Positions 51,984 through 62,330 of a stretch of DNA of 64,000 nucleotides are shown here, in pieces (positions within the stretch are counted from its first letter, which is position 1; each line of letters begins with the position of its first letter). Under the pieces are notes generated by a model. It was not told the DNA's origin. It did no database searches and saw only the letters and a program-made list of their open reading frames with translations. This stretch comes from Petrimonas sp. (GTDB lineage Bacteria; Bacteroidota; Bacteroidia; Bacteroidales; Dysgonomonadaceae), in assembly GCA_012839475.1 (NCBI GenBank), contig DUNG01000008.1:1-64000 (forward strand), read 5' to 3'. Made by a program: the position numbers and the translations under genes.

Positions 51984-53423
51984 ATGAATATATCGCGGGA
52001 AGAGATAATAAGATATTTAGAGAAGCCCATATTTAGCACAATAGGTGAAGCGGCCGATGAGTTGAAGTTAGAATGCTACCTGATAGGGGGGGCGGTTCGT
52101 GACTTCTTCCTTTACCGACCATCAACCGATTTGGATATCGTGGCGGTGGGAAGCGGTATTGAACTAGCCGAGCGTGTAGCTGCAAAAATGGGTAGGGAGA
52201 AAGGCAAGAAAATTCCCGTCCAGCTCTTTAAAACGTTTGGTACGGCTCAACTCAAACATGGCGGCTACGAGATCGAGTTCGTGGGCGCCAGAAAGGAGTC
52301 TTACCGGCACGACTCGCGTAAACCGTTGGTGGAAGATGGTACACTGCAAGAAGACCAGGAACGGAGGGACTTCACGATTAACGCCATGGCCTTCTGCCTC
52401 AACCAGGAGCGATACGGTGAACTGCTCGACCCGTTTAACGGCCTGGAGGATTTGCAGGATCTCATTATCCGCACACCCAGGGAGCCGGGCATCACCTTTA
52501 GCGATGACCCGCTACGGATGATGCGCGCCGTACGGTTCGCCTCGCAGCTGGGCTTCGATATTCACCCCGACACATTTGACGCCATTCGGGATAACCGGGC
52601 GCGGATAGAGATCGTTTCGATGGAGCGGGTAACGGATGAGCTGAACAAGATCATCCTATCGCCCAGGCCCTCCATCGGTTTTGTACTGCTGGAGAAGACG
52701 GGACTGCTGGAGATCATCTTCCCGGAACTCTACGCCTTGAAAGGGGCGGAGACCAAAGATGGGGTGGGCCACAAGGATAACTTTTACCACACGTTGGCCG
52801 TGCTTGACAACATCGCCAAGAAGAGCGACGACCTCTGGCTTCGCTGGTCAGCGATACTGCACGATATAGGGAAACCGGCCACCAAGCGGTGGGATCCCCG
52901 GCTGGGGTGGACTTTCCACAACCATAACTACGTGGGAGAGAAGATGGTGCCGAAGATTTTCAGGCGCCTGAAGCTGCCGCTGAACGACAAGATGAAGTAC
53001 ACCCGGAAGATGGTTTCGCTGCACATGCGGCCCATGCAACTGGTGGAGGAGGAGGTGACCGACTCCGCGGTGAGGCGGCTGCTGTTTGACGCGGGCGATG
53101 ATATCGAGGACCTGATGACGCTATGCGAGGCTGATATCACCTCGAAGAACCCGGTCAAGGTGCGTCGCTTTATACATAACTTCTGGATTGTACGCCGGAA
53201 GCTGAAAGAGATTGAAGAGAAAGACCGAATCAGGAACTTTCAGCCCCCCGTGGATGGAAATGAGATCATGGAACTATTTAACCTGCCACCGGGGCGAGAG
53301 GTGGGACTGCTAAAATCTGCTATTAAGGACGCGATTCTCGATGGGGTGATTCCCAACGAGCGCGACGCCGCGTACCAATTCATGCTGGAGAAGGCAAAGG
53401 AGATGAACCTAACGCCTAATTAA
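51984..53423 (+). CDS. cca: tRNA nucleotidyltransferase (CCA-adding) with HD domain
   Basis: This 479-aa enzyme adds or repairs the tRNA 3' CCA end; the tRNA gene in this window does not encode CCA. Nucleotidyltransferase motif GGAVRDFFL...STDLDIV (about 35-55), RRDFTINAMAF and the RNA-binding domain precede a C-terminal HD domain (LHDIGKP) typical of this bacterial subgroup. Confidence 0.94.
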   Translation: MNISREEIIRYLEKPIFSTIGEAADELKLECYLIGGAVRDFFLYRPSTDLDIVAVGSGIELAERVAAKMGREKGKKIPVQLFKTFGTAQLKHGGYEIEFVGARKESYRHDSRKPLVEDGTLQEDQERRDFTINAMAFCLNQERYGELLDPFNGLEDLQDLIIRTPREPGITFSDDPLRMMRAVRFASQLGFDIHPDTFDAIRDNRARIEIVSMERVTDELNKIILSPRPSIGFVLLEKTGLLEIIFPELYALKGAETKDGVGHKDNFYHTLAVLDNIAKKSDDLWLRWSAILHDIGKPATKRWDPRLGWTFHNHNYVGEKMVPKIFRRLKLPLNDKMKYTRKMVSLHMRPMQLVEEEVTDSAVRRLLFDAGDDIEDLMTLCEADITSKNPVKVRRFIHNFWIVRRKLKEIEEKDRIRNFQPPVDGNEIMELFNLPPGREVGLLKSAIKDAILDGVIPNERDAAYQFMLEKAKEMNLTPN

Positions 53424-53515
53424 GTTTTTTTGCCTTATTATTTCCGGTTAAATCCCGTTTTCTGGGATAATTTTCATTACTTTGCAAGTTCATTTGGAAA
53501 AAGGCTTTCAACCCC

Positions 53516-54409
53516 ATGGCAGGCAAAAGAAAATCAGGTATAAGAAAAATATCCGCCGTCCGCTTTTTAAACGCGAAGATCACCTCCACGATTAGTATAT
53601 CGCTCGTGCTGGTACTTTTGGGTATTACCCTCCTGATCCTTTTCATGGGGAATGGCCTGTCGAGGTTCGTCAAGGAGAACATGAGCTTCAACGTGATGCT
53701 CTCCTCCAGCGTGAGCGATGCCGAGATTGCCCGTGTCCGTAAGAAGCTGGATGCGCAGCCGTTTGTCTTGTCGTCCCGCTACATCAGTAAGGAGGAGGCG
53801 AAAGAGCAACTGATCAAGGATTTGGGGGAGGACCCGGAAGAACTGCTGGGCTACAACCCGGCGCAGGACTGCATCGAGATCTTCTTGCACTCGGAGTACG
53901 CGAACAGCGACAGCATTGTCATGATCAACCAGGTAATCCGACAGGAGAACAACGTGGCCGACTTGCTGTATCAACAGGAGGCCATCGACCTGATCAACGA
54001 CAACCTCTCCAAGGTGATGGTGGTGCTGCTCGTTTTAGCGGCCGTGTTGCTCTTTATCTCGTTCACGCTTATCCGGAATACCATTCGGTTGAGCGTTTAC
54101 GCGAAACGGTTTCTTATCAACACGATGAAGCTGGTGGGAGCGACCAGCGGATTCATCCGGAAACCCTTCGTGGTGAACAATATCGTCACGGGTATCGTGG
54201 CCGGGGTGATTGCCGACCTGGTGATTCTCGGGCTGCTACTTATCTTTAATAAGGAGTACGCCGATATCCGGTTAATTGTCTCGGACATCTACCTCGCGAT
54301 TACCTTCGTCCTGGTTATCGTGTTGGGCGTTGTGATCTCGATGATTGCTACTGCCTTCGCGGTGAACCGGTACCTGAAGATGGATTCGGATAACCTCTAT
54401 TACGTGTAA
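53516..54409 (+). CDS. ftsX: Cell-division permease FtsX
   Basis: This 297-aa inner-membrane protein has one N-terminal transmembrane helix (about 22-45), a periplasmic domain (50-160) and three C-terminal helices (about 170-290). With FtsE it controls peptidoglycan hydrolases at the septum. No ftsE is adjacent. A DUF3098 gene follows after 16 nt. Confidence 0.92.
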   Translation: MAGKRKSGIRKISAVRFLNAKITSTISISLVLVLLGITLLILFMGNGLSRFVKENMSFNVMLSSSVSDAEIARVRKKLDAQPFVLSSRYISKEEAKEQLIKDLGEDPEELLGYNPAQDCIEIFLHSEYANSDSIVMINQVIRQENNVADLLYQQEAIDLINDNLSKVMVVLLVLAAVLLFISFTLIRNTIRLSVYAKRFLINTMKLVGATSGFIRKPFVVNNIVTGIVAGVIADLVILGLLLIFNKEYADIRLIVSDIYLAITFVLVIVLGVVISMIATAFAVNRYLKMDSDNLYYV

Positions 54410-54425
54410 TTAATTGCATATAGAT

Positions 54426-54692
54426 ATGTCTCAAAAAAGTTTCGCTTTAGGAAAAACAAACCTTATCATTTGCGCTGTCGCCGTGCTACTGATTGTAGTA
54501 GGCTTCGTGCTGATGGCGGGACCCGGCACCACCTTTGAGGGTGGCTTTGAACCGGATATCTTTAGCACCCGACGGATTAAAGTGGCACCCGTCGTCTGCC
54601 TGGCAGGTTTCGTCCTGATGGTGGCAGGCATCCTGTACCCCTCGAAAGAGAAAACGGAAGAGCCGGGGAAATCGGAGAAACCGGAGAAATAA
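54426..54692 (+). CDS. DUF3098 membrane protein
   Basis: This 88-aa protein (ATG at 54426) has two transmembrane helices (about 14-33 and 53-72) around a short loop with FEPDIFSTRRIKVAP. It is usually found between ftsX and uppP in Bacteroidota, as here, so it may take part in wall synthesis or division; function unknown. Confidence 0.85.
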   Translation: MSQKSFALGKTNLIICAVAVLLIVVGFVLMAGPGTTFEGGFEPDIFSTRRIKVAPVVCLAGFVLMVAGILYPSKEKTEEPGKSEKPEK

Positions 54693-54721
54693 CCTTACGC
54701 CATCCCTTCAAACTGTTCTGA

Positions 54722-55537
54722 ATGAGTATTATCGAGGCGATTATCCTTGGGATCGTACAAGGGTTAACGGAATACCTCCCTGTGAGTAGCAGCGGCCACC
54801 TGACCATCGGCTCCGCGCTGTTTGGCATTGATGCCGAGGAGAACCTCACGTTTGCCGTGGTGGTGCATATCGCCACGGTGTTTAGTACGCTAACCGTACT
54901 ATGGAGTGAGGTGGTGAGACTCGTAAAAGGGTTTTTCAAGGGGCTTTTCAGCTGGGTGATGAACAGCGAGATGCGTTACGTGATCAACATCATCATCTCG
55001 ATGATACCGATAGCCATCGTTGGTTTCTTTTTTAAAGAGCAGGTGGAGACGATCTTTAGCTCCGGGCTACTTATCGTGGGGTGTATGCTGCTGCTGACAG
55101 CCTTTCTTTTATCGTTCTCCTACTACTACCGGCCTCGTGTGAAAGAGACAATCAGGTGGTCGGATGCCCTGATCATCGGGATATCGCAAGCCATCGCGGT
55201 TATCCCGGGCTTGTCTCGGTCGGGGACGACCATCGCTACCGGCTTGCTGTTGGGTAATAAGAAGGAGCAGCTGGCACAGTTCTCGTTCCTGATGGTCATT
55301 CCACCCATCCTTGGGGAGGCGCTGCTGGACACCATCGTGGTCGCGCAAGGAGGTGATGTGTTGGGAGGCATTCCTCCCGCTTCACTAATAGCCGGGTTTG
55401 TCGCTGCTTTCGTGGCAGGAGCCATCGCCTGCAGGTGGATGATCAATATCGTGAAGAGGGGCAAGTTGATCTACTTTGCCATCTATTGTGCCGTAGTGGG
55501 ACTGGCGACGGTGCTTTTCACACTCTTTTCGAACTGA
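54722..55537 (+). CDS. uppP: Undecaprenyl-diphosphatase
   Basis: This 271-aa integral membrane enzyme recycles the lipid carrier of cell-wall synthesis and confers bacitracin tolerance. Motifs [11 protein letters not shown] (about 17-27) and [10 protein letters not shown] (about 160-169) with the catalytic Glu/Arg/Ser set are present. The truB start follows after 4 nt. Confidence 0.95.
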   Translation: MSIIEAIILGIVQGLTEYLPVSSSGHLTIGSALFGIDAEENLTFAVVVHIATVFSTLTVLWSEVVRLVKGFFKGLFSWVMNSEMRYVINIIISMIPIAIVGFFFKEQVETIFSSGLLIVGCMLLLTAFLLSFSYYYRPRVKETIRWSDALIIGISQAIAVIPGLSRSGTTIATGLLLGNKKEQLAQFSFLMVIPPILGEALLDTIVVAQGGDVLGGIPPASLIAGFVAAFVAGAIACRWMINIVKRGKLIYFAIYCAVVGLATVLFTLFSN

Positions 55538-55541
55538 GAGA

Positions 55542-56243
55542 ATGGATTTTATTGGGGGAGAGATTTTATACATTAACAAGCCGCTCACCTGGACATCGTT
55601 CCAGTTGGTGCGGGTAATACGGGCCAAGATTCGCCAGAGGCTGAAAGTTAAAAAGCTAAAGGTAGGACACGCGGGTACACTCGATCCGCTTGCTACCGGC
55701 GTGATGATCCTTTGTACCGGTAAGAAGACCAAGCAGATAGAGGAGTTACAGGCCCTCACCAAAGAGTACGTGGCCGAGATCCAGCTGGGAGCTACCACCC
55801 CCTCCTATGACCTCGAGACAGAGATCGATGCGCTTTACCCCGTTGAACATATCACGGAAGCGATGGTGAGAGAGGTACTCAGTCAATTCATCGGCACCAT
55901 CGAACAGGTACCCCCCGTTTACTCGGCGGTGAAGGTCGACGGAAAACGGGCCTATCAGTATGCCCGTAAAAACGAGGAGATTGAACTAAAACCTAAATTA
56001 TTGGTTATAGATAATGTTGAACTGATTGCCTGCGATCTTCCAAGGATAACCATCCGTGTAACGTGCAGTAAAGGCACGTATATCAGGGCTCTGGCAAGGG
56101 ATATCGGTGAAGCACTCAACTCGGGCGCCCATCTTGTTGGCCTTACGCGAACGAGGATAGGAGAGGTAACGCTGGATCAATGTTTGGAAATGGACGAGAT
56201 GGATCACTTTTTGGATAAGGCTATCTCTGGTAATGGCTGTTAA
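55542..56243 (+). CDS. truB: tRNA pseudouridine-55 synthase
   Basis: This 233-aa enzyme makes the T-loop pseudouridine in tRNAs. GHAGTLDPLATGVMI contains the catalytic Asp; KEYVAEIQLG and GTYIRALARDIG follow. The C-terminal PUA domain of longer members is absent, as usual in Bacteroidota. Confidence 0.95.
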   Translation: MDFIGGEILYINKPLTWTSFQLVRVIRAKIRQRLKVKKLKVGHAGTLDPLATGVMILCTGKKTKQIEELQALTKEYVAEIQLGATTPSYDLETEIDALYPVEHITEAMVREVLSQFIGTIEQVPPVYSAVKVDGKRAYQYARKNEEIELKPKLLVIDNVELIACDLPRITIRVTCSKGTYIRALARDIGEALNSGAHLVGLTRTRIGEVTLDQCLEMDEMDHFLDKAISGNGC

Positions 56244-56336
56244 GAGAATAACGGTCACGGGAGTAACAGTCACAGCATGACAAGGCTGTAAAACATAAAT
56301 GGATAGAAGATTTTGAAACACAGGATTACAAAAAGT

Positions 56337-57389
56337 ATGAAGCTTTCACAATTTAAATTTGATCTACCTGACGAGCTTATCGCGAAGTATCCCACGAGAC
56401 ATCGCGATGAATCTCGATTAATGGTCGTACATAAGCAGTCCGACAAGGTAGAGCACCGTATCTTCAAGGATGTATTGGATTACTTTGATACGAAGGATTT
56501 CTTTATCTTCAATGACACCCTGGTGTTTCCGGCTCGCCTGTTCGGGAACAAGGAGAAAACGGGTGCGAAAATTGAAGTCTTCCTGTTGAGGGAACTGAAT
56601 CCCGATCAACACCTGTGGGACGTGCTGGTGAACCCTGCAAGGAAGATTAGAATTGGGAACAAGCTTTATTTTGGTGAAAACGAGGAGCTGGTGGCCGAGG
56701 TTATCGATAACACCACTTCTAGGGGCCGCACCCTGCGGTTTTTGTACGATGGGCCGTACGAGGAGTTCAAAGAACAGCTGTTCCAGGTGGGGCAAACGCC
56801 CATCCCCGAGTACCTGGAGCGACCGGCGGAACCGGAGGACTTGGAACGCTACCAGAATATCTTCGCGAAGAATGAGGGAGCCGTAGTTGCTCCGGCCGCG
56901 GGGCTGCACTTCAGCCGGGAGTTGATGAAGCGGATGCAAATCAAAGATATCGATTTCGGCTTCCTCACCCTGCATAACGGGCTGGGTGCCTACCGGATGA
57001 TCGACGTGGAGGACCTGACCAAGCATAAGATGGAGTCGGAACAGATGATCATCACGCAGGAGTTGTGTGATCAGGTGAACCGGGCGAAAGAGGGACAACA
57101 TAACATCTGCGCCGTGGGTACCTCCGTGTTGCGTGCCGTGGAGACGGCGGTAAGCACGGACGGGCAAATCAAGCCGAGGGAGGGATGGACCAACAAGTTC
57201 ATTTTCCCGCCGTATGAGTTCACGCTTACCAATAGCTTGATCTCCAACTTTCAACTGCCTTACTCCACGCTGCTGATGATGGTTTGCGCTTTTGGTGGTT
57301 ACGAGCGGATAATGGACCTTTACCAGTTGGCCATCAAAGAGAAATACCGGTTTGGCGCCTATGGCGACGCGATGCTGATCATCGATTAA
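56337..57389 (+). CDS. queA: S-adenosylmethionine:tRNA ribosyltransferase-isomerase
   Basis: This 350-aa enzyme makes epoxyqueuosine from preQ1 in tRNA. The ATG at 56337 begins the conserved [19 protein letters not shown]; an upstream TTG is rejected. [21 protein letters not shown] and the C-terminal GDAMLI are typical. folK follows after 2 nt. Confidence 0.96.
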   Translation: MKLSQFKFDLPDELIAKYPTRHRDESRLMVVHKQSDKVEHRIFKDVLDYFDTKDFFIFNDTLVFPARLFGNKEKTGAKIEVFLLRELNPDQHLWDVLVNPARKIRIGNKLYFGENEELVAEVIDNTTSRGRTLRFLYDGPYEEFKEQLFQVGQTPIPEYLERPAEPEDLERYQNIFAKNEGAVVAPAAGLHFSRELMKRMQIKDIDFGFLTLHNGLGAYRMIDVEDLTKHKMESEQMIITQELCDQVNRAKEGQHNICAVGTSVLRAVETAVSTDGQIKPREGWTNKFIFPPYEFTLTNSLISNFQLPYSTLLMMVCAFGGYERIMDLYQLAIKEKYRFGAYGDAMLIID

Positions 57390-57391
57390 CC

Positions 57392-57895
57392 ATGTCTGAA
57401 AATGGGATGACTGTCCACTTGGCGCTAGGTTCCAACCTGGGTGACAGGCGACAAAATATTGAGTCAGCCTACAAGCTAATTGAAGAGCGGGTGGGGAGGG
57501 TAACCTCCTCTTCCGCTTTTTATTATTCCAAGCCGGTCGGCTTTGCATCGGAACACGACTTCGTGAACTCCGTATGTGAGGTGAGAACTGACCTGGAGGC
57601 GGAGGATCTCTTAGAGGTGATTCAAGAGATCGAGCGGGAGATGGGGAGGGTTCAGAAGAGCGATTTGGGTGGCTACGCAGACCGGATTATCGATATCGAT
57701 TGGATATTGGCGGGTGACAGGGTGATCAACACTCCCCGACTGGTGGTTCCGCATCCTCGGATGCACGAACGGGACTTCGTCTTACTCCCCCTGGACGAGA
57801 TCGCCCCCGACGTGATCCACCCGTTGTTACAAAAGAGCGCACGGGAGTTAGCGAGGGAATTAAAAGAGCACAATACCACCCGGAAGGTAATGTAG
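57392..57895 (+). CDS. folK: Hydroxymethyl-dihydropterin pyrophosphokinase
   Basis: This 167-aa folate-pathway enzyme reads from the ATG at 57392, directly after queA. LALGSNLGDRRQNIE, the loop FYYSKPVGF and the signature DRIIDIDWILAGD with PHPRMHERDFVLLPL are present. Confidence 0.94.
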   Translation: MSENGMTVHLALGSNLGDRRQNIESAYKLIEERVGRVTSSSAFYYSKPVGFASEHDFVNSVCEVRTDLEAEDLLEVIQEIEREMGRVQKSDLGGYADRIIDIDWILAGDRVINTPRLVVPHPRMHERDFVLLPLDEIAPDVIHPLLQKSARELARELKEHNTTRKVM

Positions 57896-57917
57896 GGCTA
57901 CATTACACTTTTTCATC

Positions 57918-57925
57918 TATTTTTG
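57918..57925 (+). promoter_or_regulatory. -7 element (TAttTTTG) of patatin gene
   Basis: TATTTTTG lies 29 nt before the ATG at 57955. Confidence 0.5.
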
Positions 57926-57954
57926 TAGTAGTAAACAGAAAAAAAGGATAGATC

Positions 57955-58830
57955 ATGGCTGTTTTTGGAAAAGGGTACGACCATTTTTTAGGGTACGCGT
58001 TAAGTGGGGGCGGAGCCAAGGGGTTCGCACATCTTGGAGCTTTAAAAGTGCTGGAGAAGTGCGGGTTGAAACCCGATGTGATCGCGGGTACGAGCGCTGG
58101 CTCACTGGCGGGCGTGTTTTACGCGGATGGTTACCACCCTGAAGAGATCCTTGACCTTTTCCGTGAGAAGGAGTTCAGGGAGTTCGCGGAGCTGGCTATC
58201 CCAAAGACGGGACTATTTAAAAGCACTGGGTTGCACGGCTTCCTCAAGAAGAACTTGAGGGCACGTAGTTTCGAGGAGCTACAGGTTCCTTTTTACGCGG
58301 TGGCGACCGATTGGAATAGGGCGCAGACCGTGGTCTTCTCGGAAGGCGACGAGCTGGTAGACGCGGTGGTCGCTTCCTGTTCGGTTCCCATCGTCTTTCA
58401 ACCGCAGTACATTCACGGTGTGCCGTACGTAGACGGGGGACTGCTGAAAAACTTCCCGGTTTCGGTGATTCGCGAACAATGCAGGTACGTGATTGGCGTG
58501 AACGTGGCACCAATTATCCCGGTCGCTGAGAAGGATACCATCCGCACCATGGCCGAACGGACCTTTAACCTGATGTCCAATTCCAATACCCTCATCGATA
58601 AAACCCATTGCGATATCTTGATAGAGTCCAAGGGGGTAGAACGGTACGCCATGTTCGACTTGGACAACATGGATAAGATTACCGAGACGGGGTACCACCA
58701 CGCGGCCATCAAGATGAGTGAAAAGGAGTCATGGACCATCGTGGAAAAATGTCATAAACACTACCAACGGCAAGAGAAGGTAAGAAAGCATATCCAACGG
58801 TTGAGGGAGCGGGGAATTGGAGGAAATTAA
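57955..58830 (+). CDS. Patatin-like phospholipase family protein
   Basis: This 291-aa lipid acyl hydrolase of the RssA type has the oxyanion loop SGGGAKG (17-23), nucleophile Ser47 in GTSAG and the catalytic Asp160 in DGG. No signal peptide, so cytoplasmic or membrane-peripheral. Substrate unknown. Confidence 0.92.
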   Translation: MAVFGKGYDHFLGYALSGGGAKGFAHLGALKVLEKCGLKPDVIAGTSAGSLAGVFYADGYHPEEILDLFREKEFREFAELAIPKTGLFKSTGLHGFLKKNLRARSFEELQVPFYAVATDWNRAQTVVFSEGDELVDAVVASCSVPIVFQPQYIHGVPYVDGGLLKNFPVSVIREQCRYVIGVNVAPIIPVAEKDTIRTMAERTFNLMSNSNTLIDKTHCDILIESKGVERYAMFDLDNMDKITETGYHHAAIKMSEKESWTIVEKCHKHYQRQEKVRKHIQRLRERGIGGN

Positions 58831-58888
58831 GCGCACAGTCGTTCCACCTGATCAACTCGGCCAACCTAATTATAACTCTATCAACTCA

Positions 58889-60607
58889 ATGATAACCCAA
58901 ACAACAAGGATGCAAAACGAAAAGCTGTTTATTTATCAATTGCTGCCCCGATTGTTCGGTAATCAAAACCCCACCAATCAACGGGATGGGAGTATTGAAG
59001 AGAACGGGTGCGGCACCTTCAACGATATAACGACGAGCCTGTTGGAGAAAATCAAGGAGAGCGGGTACACACACGTATGGTATATTGGTGTTCTGGCTCA
59101 CGCTTCTGCAACCGATTACTCGGCTTACGGTATTCCTAAACAATGCCCGGAAATCGTCAAGGGCAAGGCGGGCTCCCCCTACGCGGTACGGGATTATTAC
59201 GATGTGGATCCGGACTTGGCGGAAGATGTGCCCAACCGGATGAAAGAGTTCGAGGAGCTGGTGGTACGCACGCACGCCGCCGGATTGAAGGTAATTATCG
59301 ATAACGTGCCAAATCACGTGGCACGGGAGTACCGGTCGATCGGGAAACCCGATGGCATTAAAGACTTTGGGGAGGGGGACGATTCAACGACCTCCTTCGC
59401 ACCCAATAATAATTTTTATTACCTGCCGGAACAGGAGCTGGAAATTTCGTTCCGCGATAGCGACTACCGGGAATACCCCGCTAAGGCGACGGGTAACGAC
59501 TGTTTCACGAACCAACCCTCCATCAACGATTGGTACGAGACGGTAAAATTGAATTACGGGGTGGACTACCTTGATAATCGTGTCACCCATTTCAATCCCA
59601 TACCGGATACTTGGCTGAAAATGAGGGATATATTTATGTTTTGGGCCGAGAAAAAGGTGGATGGATTCCGGTGCGACATGGCAGAGATGGTACCCCTCGC
59701 TTTCTGGCGTTGGTTGATTCCGCAAGTGAAGAAGCGGTTCCCTGGCACCCTTTTCATTGCCGAGATCTATAACCAGGCTGCCTACAGGGACTTTTTAGGA
59801 GCGGATGGTTTTGATTATCTGTACGATAAGGTGGGACTTTACGATACGGTACGTGATGTTGCGTGCGGATATCGCCCTGCGTCTGATATCTCGTTTGCTT
59901 TAAACAGGGTGGGGGATATCCAGCACAGGATGTTGAACTTCCTTGAGAACCACGATGAGCAAAGGGTGGCATCGGATTTTTTCTTGGGCGATGGGCAGAA
60001 AGCACGTGCTGCCATGGTGGTTACGGCATGCGTCAATAGCAACCCGGTGATGATCTACGCTGGACAGGAGTTGAGTGAACGGGGGATGGATGAAGAGGGT
60101 TTCAGCGGGAGGGATGGACGCACCACGATCTTCGACTACTGGTCGCCCGATACATTGAGGCGATGGAACAACGGGGGTAAATGGGATGATACCTTGTTAA
60201 CCCCCGAAGAGGTGCGATTAAAGGATTTTTATAACCGCTTAATACGCTTATGTAACCGCGAAGAGGCACTTGCCTCCGGACAGTTTTACGACCTCATGCC
60301 GCCCAATTACCCCAATGAGGCGTATGACTCCACCTCGCTCTTCTCTTTCTTGCGGGGTAACGATAAGCGGTTGTTGCTGATCGCGGCCAACTTTAGTGAC
60401 CGGGATCAACCGGTTTCCATCCATATCCCGCCTCACGCGTACCAGTTTTTTAACCGTGAGCCATTCATGGATCAGGGGGTTAGGTTGACGCCCTTGTTGG
60501 GAGAGAAAAACGAAGGGTTAACCTTCCGACCAATGGAGCCCGTAAACATCACACTTCGTGCAAATGATGGGGAGGTATTTGAGATTTCTTTCGTTTATAG
60601 TTCTTAA
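58889..60607 (+). CDS. Alpha-amylase family (GH13) glycosidase
   Basis: This 572-aa enzyme has no signal peptide and should act on cytoplasmic alpha-glucans. The GH13 regions are IDNVPNH (I), FRCDMAE with the nucleophile Asp (II), FIAEIY with the acid Glu (III) and LENHDEQ (IV). A C-terminal beta domain follows. Starts at 58889 or 58910 are both plausible; the longer frame opens at a TTG inside the patatin gene. Confidence 0.9.
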   Translation: MITQTTRMQNEKLFIYQLLPRLFGNQNPTNQRDGSIEENGCGTFNDITTSLLEKIKESGYTHVWYIGVLAHASATDYSAYGIPKQCPEIVKGKAGSPYAVRDYYDVDPDLAEDVPNRMKEFEELVVRTHAAGLKVIIDNVPNHVAREYRSIGKPDGIKDFGEGDDSTTSFAPNNNFYYLPEQELEISFRDSDYREYPAKATGNDCFTNQPSINDWYETVKLNYGVDYLDNRVTHFNPIPDTWLKMRDIFMFWAEKKVDGFRCDMAEMVPLAFWRWLIPQVKKRFPGTLFIAEIYNQAAYRDFLGADGFDYLYDKVGLYDTVRDVACGYRPASDISFALNRVGDIQHRMLNFLENHDEQRVASDFFLGDGQKARAAMVVTACVNSNPVMIYAGQELSERGMDEEGFSGRDGRTTIFDYWSPDTLRRWNNGGKWDDTLLTPEEVRLKDFYNRLIRLCNREEALASGQFYDLMPPNYPNEAYDSTSLFSFLRGNDKRLLLIAANFSDRDQPVSIHIPPHAYQFFNREPFMDQGVRLTPLLGEKNEGLTFRPMEPVNITLRANDGEVFEISFVYSS

Positions 60608-60615
60608 ATGAAGTT

Positions 60616-60631
60616 TATTTTTGTATTTTTG
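60616..60631 (+). promoter_or_regulatory. Tandem -7 elements of prs
   Basis: Two TATTTTTG boxes (60616-60623 and 60624-60631) stand head to tail 29 nt before the prs start. Confidence 0.55.
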
Positions 60632-60659
60632 TTGAAACGTTAATAACAAGGAGTTACCC

Positions 60660-61601
60660 ATGCAGAATAGACCGTTTAAAATCTTCTCGGGGACTAATTC
60701 GCGCTACTTTGCCGAGAAGGTGTGCGCCAGTTTAGAATGTCCCCTCGGGAACATGATTATTGAACATTTTGCCGATGGCGAGTTTTCCGTCTCTTATGAG
60801 GAATCGATACGAGGCAGACAGGTGTTCTTGATTCAATCCACCTTTCCCAATTCAGATAACCTGATGGAGTTGTTGTTAATGATCGATGCGGCCAAGCGTG
60901 CATCCGCACAATCTATCGTGGCTGTCATACCTTACTTTGGCTGGGCAAGGCAGGATAGGAAGGATAAACCGCGGGTGAGCATCGGGGCCAAACTGATTGC
61001 TGACATGTTGAGCGCGGCTGGAATAAACCGACTGATAACCATGGATTTGCATGCTGATCAGATACAGGGCTTCTTCGACGTGCCGGTGGATCACCTTTAC
61101 GCGTCCCGGGTTTTCGTGGACTACTTGAACGAGTTGAAGAGTGAATCCAACAACTTGGTCATCGCGGCACCCGATGTGGGAGGCACCAAGCGTGCCAGCG
61201 CGTATTCAAAATATTTAGGTTGCCCCATGGTTATCTGTTACAAGATTCGGAAGAAGGCTAATGTGGTGTCGGATATGCAGATCATTGGTGACGTGGAGGG
61301 TATGGACGTGCTGCTTATCGATGATATCGTGGATACGGCCGGTACCATCACGAAAGCCGCCGACTTGATAACGGAGAATGGTGCCAACTCAGTGCGGGCC
61401 ATCGCAAGCCACGCGGTAATGTCGGATCCCGCATCCGAAAGGGTCAATAATTCGAGCCTGAAAGAGATTATCTTTACCGACAGCATTCCCTATTCGAAAA
61501 AATCAGAAAAAGTGAAGATCCTTTCCGTTGCCCCCATGTTTGCCGAATCGATTATGCGGGTCTGCAACAACGAATCAATCAGCTCCCTTTACGTGATTTA
61601 G
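60660..61601 (+). CDS. prs: Ribose-phosphate pyrophosphokinase
   Basis: This 313-aa enzyme makes PRPP for nucleotide, His and Trp synthesis. DLHADQIQGFFDVPVDHL and the PRPP-binding loop VLLIDDIVDTAGTI are intact; ATP-binding and flexible-loop residues look normal. Followed by a strong terminator. Confidence 0.96.
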   Translation: MQNRPFKIFSGTNSRYFAEKVCASLECPLGNMIIEHFADGEFSVSYEESIRGRQVFLIQSTFPNSDNLMELLLMIDAAKRASAQSIVAVIPYFGWARQDRKDKPRVSIGAKLIADMLSAAGINRLITMDLHADQIQGFFDVPVDHLYASRVFVDYLNELKSESNNLVIAAPDVGGTKRASAYSKYLGCPMVICYKIRKKANVVSDMQIIGDVEGMDVLLIDDIVDTAGTITKAADLITENGANSVRAIASHAVMSDPASERVNNSSLKEIIFTDSIPYSKKSEKVKILSVAPMFAESIMRVCNNESISSLYVI

Positions 61602-61622
61602 GAGTCAATTCGTTTCATTAAA

Positions 61623-61664
61623 AAAGAGCAAGATGGATAGCGTTATCGGTCTTGCTCTTTTCCT
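61623..61664 (+). terminator. Intrinsic terminator of prs
   Basis: AAAGAGCAAGA (61623-61633) pairs with TCTTGCTCTTT (61650-61660) and T-rich sequence follows; an inner GATA/TATC stem shortens the loop. Confidence 0.82.
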
Positions 61665-61775
61665 TTAAATGCAGCTTTTTACGGTCGGTGCTTTCTTGTT
61701 TTTTAACAACCATGGAATTTTTCCCCACTTTTCGTTTTTTACCGAGAAAATCAGGGAGTATGACATTAATTTTTA

Positions 61776-61783
61776 TAGGTTTG
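61776..61783 (+). promoter_or_regulatory. -7 element (TAggTTTG) of DUF4332 gene
   Basis: TAGGTTTG lies 33 nt before the ATG at 61817. Confidence 0.45.
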
Positions 61784-61816
61784 TGGAACTACTATTGTTA
61801 AACTAATATTTTTGTT

Positions 61817-62224
61817 ATGGCTTATAAAATAGAAGAGATTGAAGGTATTGGTCCCGTTTATGGAGAGAAGTTAAAGGCTGCCGGTGTGAACAAAGTAGAT
61901 GAGCTGCTCGAGAAGTGTGCCGCGAAAGCGGGCAGGGTAGCCCTTTCCAAGGAGACCGGTATCGATGAGAAGTTGATCCTGAAGTGGACCAATCACGCGG
62001 ACTTGTTCCGTATACCTGGTGTGGGGCCCCAGTTCTCAGAACTGCTGGAGGCAGCCGGTGTAGACACCGTGAAGGAGATGCGCAACAGGAACCCCGAAAA
62101 CCTGTATGCCAAGATTCAAGAGGTAAACGAAGAGAAGAAGTTGGTTCGTCGCTTACCTTCACAAGATCAGGTAGCGGAAATGATTGCCGAAGCGGGCAAA
62201 CTGGAACCGAAAATGACCTATTAG
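61817..62224 (+). CDS. DUF4332 helix-hairpin-helix protein
   Basis: This 135-aa protein has two helix-hairpin-helix-like repeats (IEEIEGIGPVYGEKLKAAG and FRIPGVGPQFSELLEAAG), a non-specific DNA- or protein-binding fold. DUF4332 proteins are small and often adjacent to DNA-related genes; exact role unknown. Confidence 0.85.
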   Translation: MAYKIEEIEGIGPVYGEKLKAAGVNKVDELLEKCAAKAGRVALSKETGIDEKLILKWTNHADLFRIPGVGPQFSELLEAAGVDTVKEMRNRNPENLYAKIQEVNEEKKLVRRLPSQDQVAEMIAEAGKLEPKMTY

Positions 62225-62254
62225 TAGCGTAAGAAGCTACTTGATTTTTGAGAG

Positions 62255-62286
62255 GGAGAAGCCATTTTTGATAGGCTTCTCCTTTT
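62255..62286 (+). terminator. Terminator of DUF4332 gene
   Basis: GGAGAAGCC (62255-62263) pairs with GGCTTCTCC (62274-62282), then TTTTC. A second stem GTAGC/GCTAC precedes it. Confidence 0.78.
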
Positions 62287-62330
62287 CTCTGTTCTAAAAT
62301 CTGAAAAATATACGCCTGCTTGGCAGGATT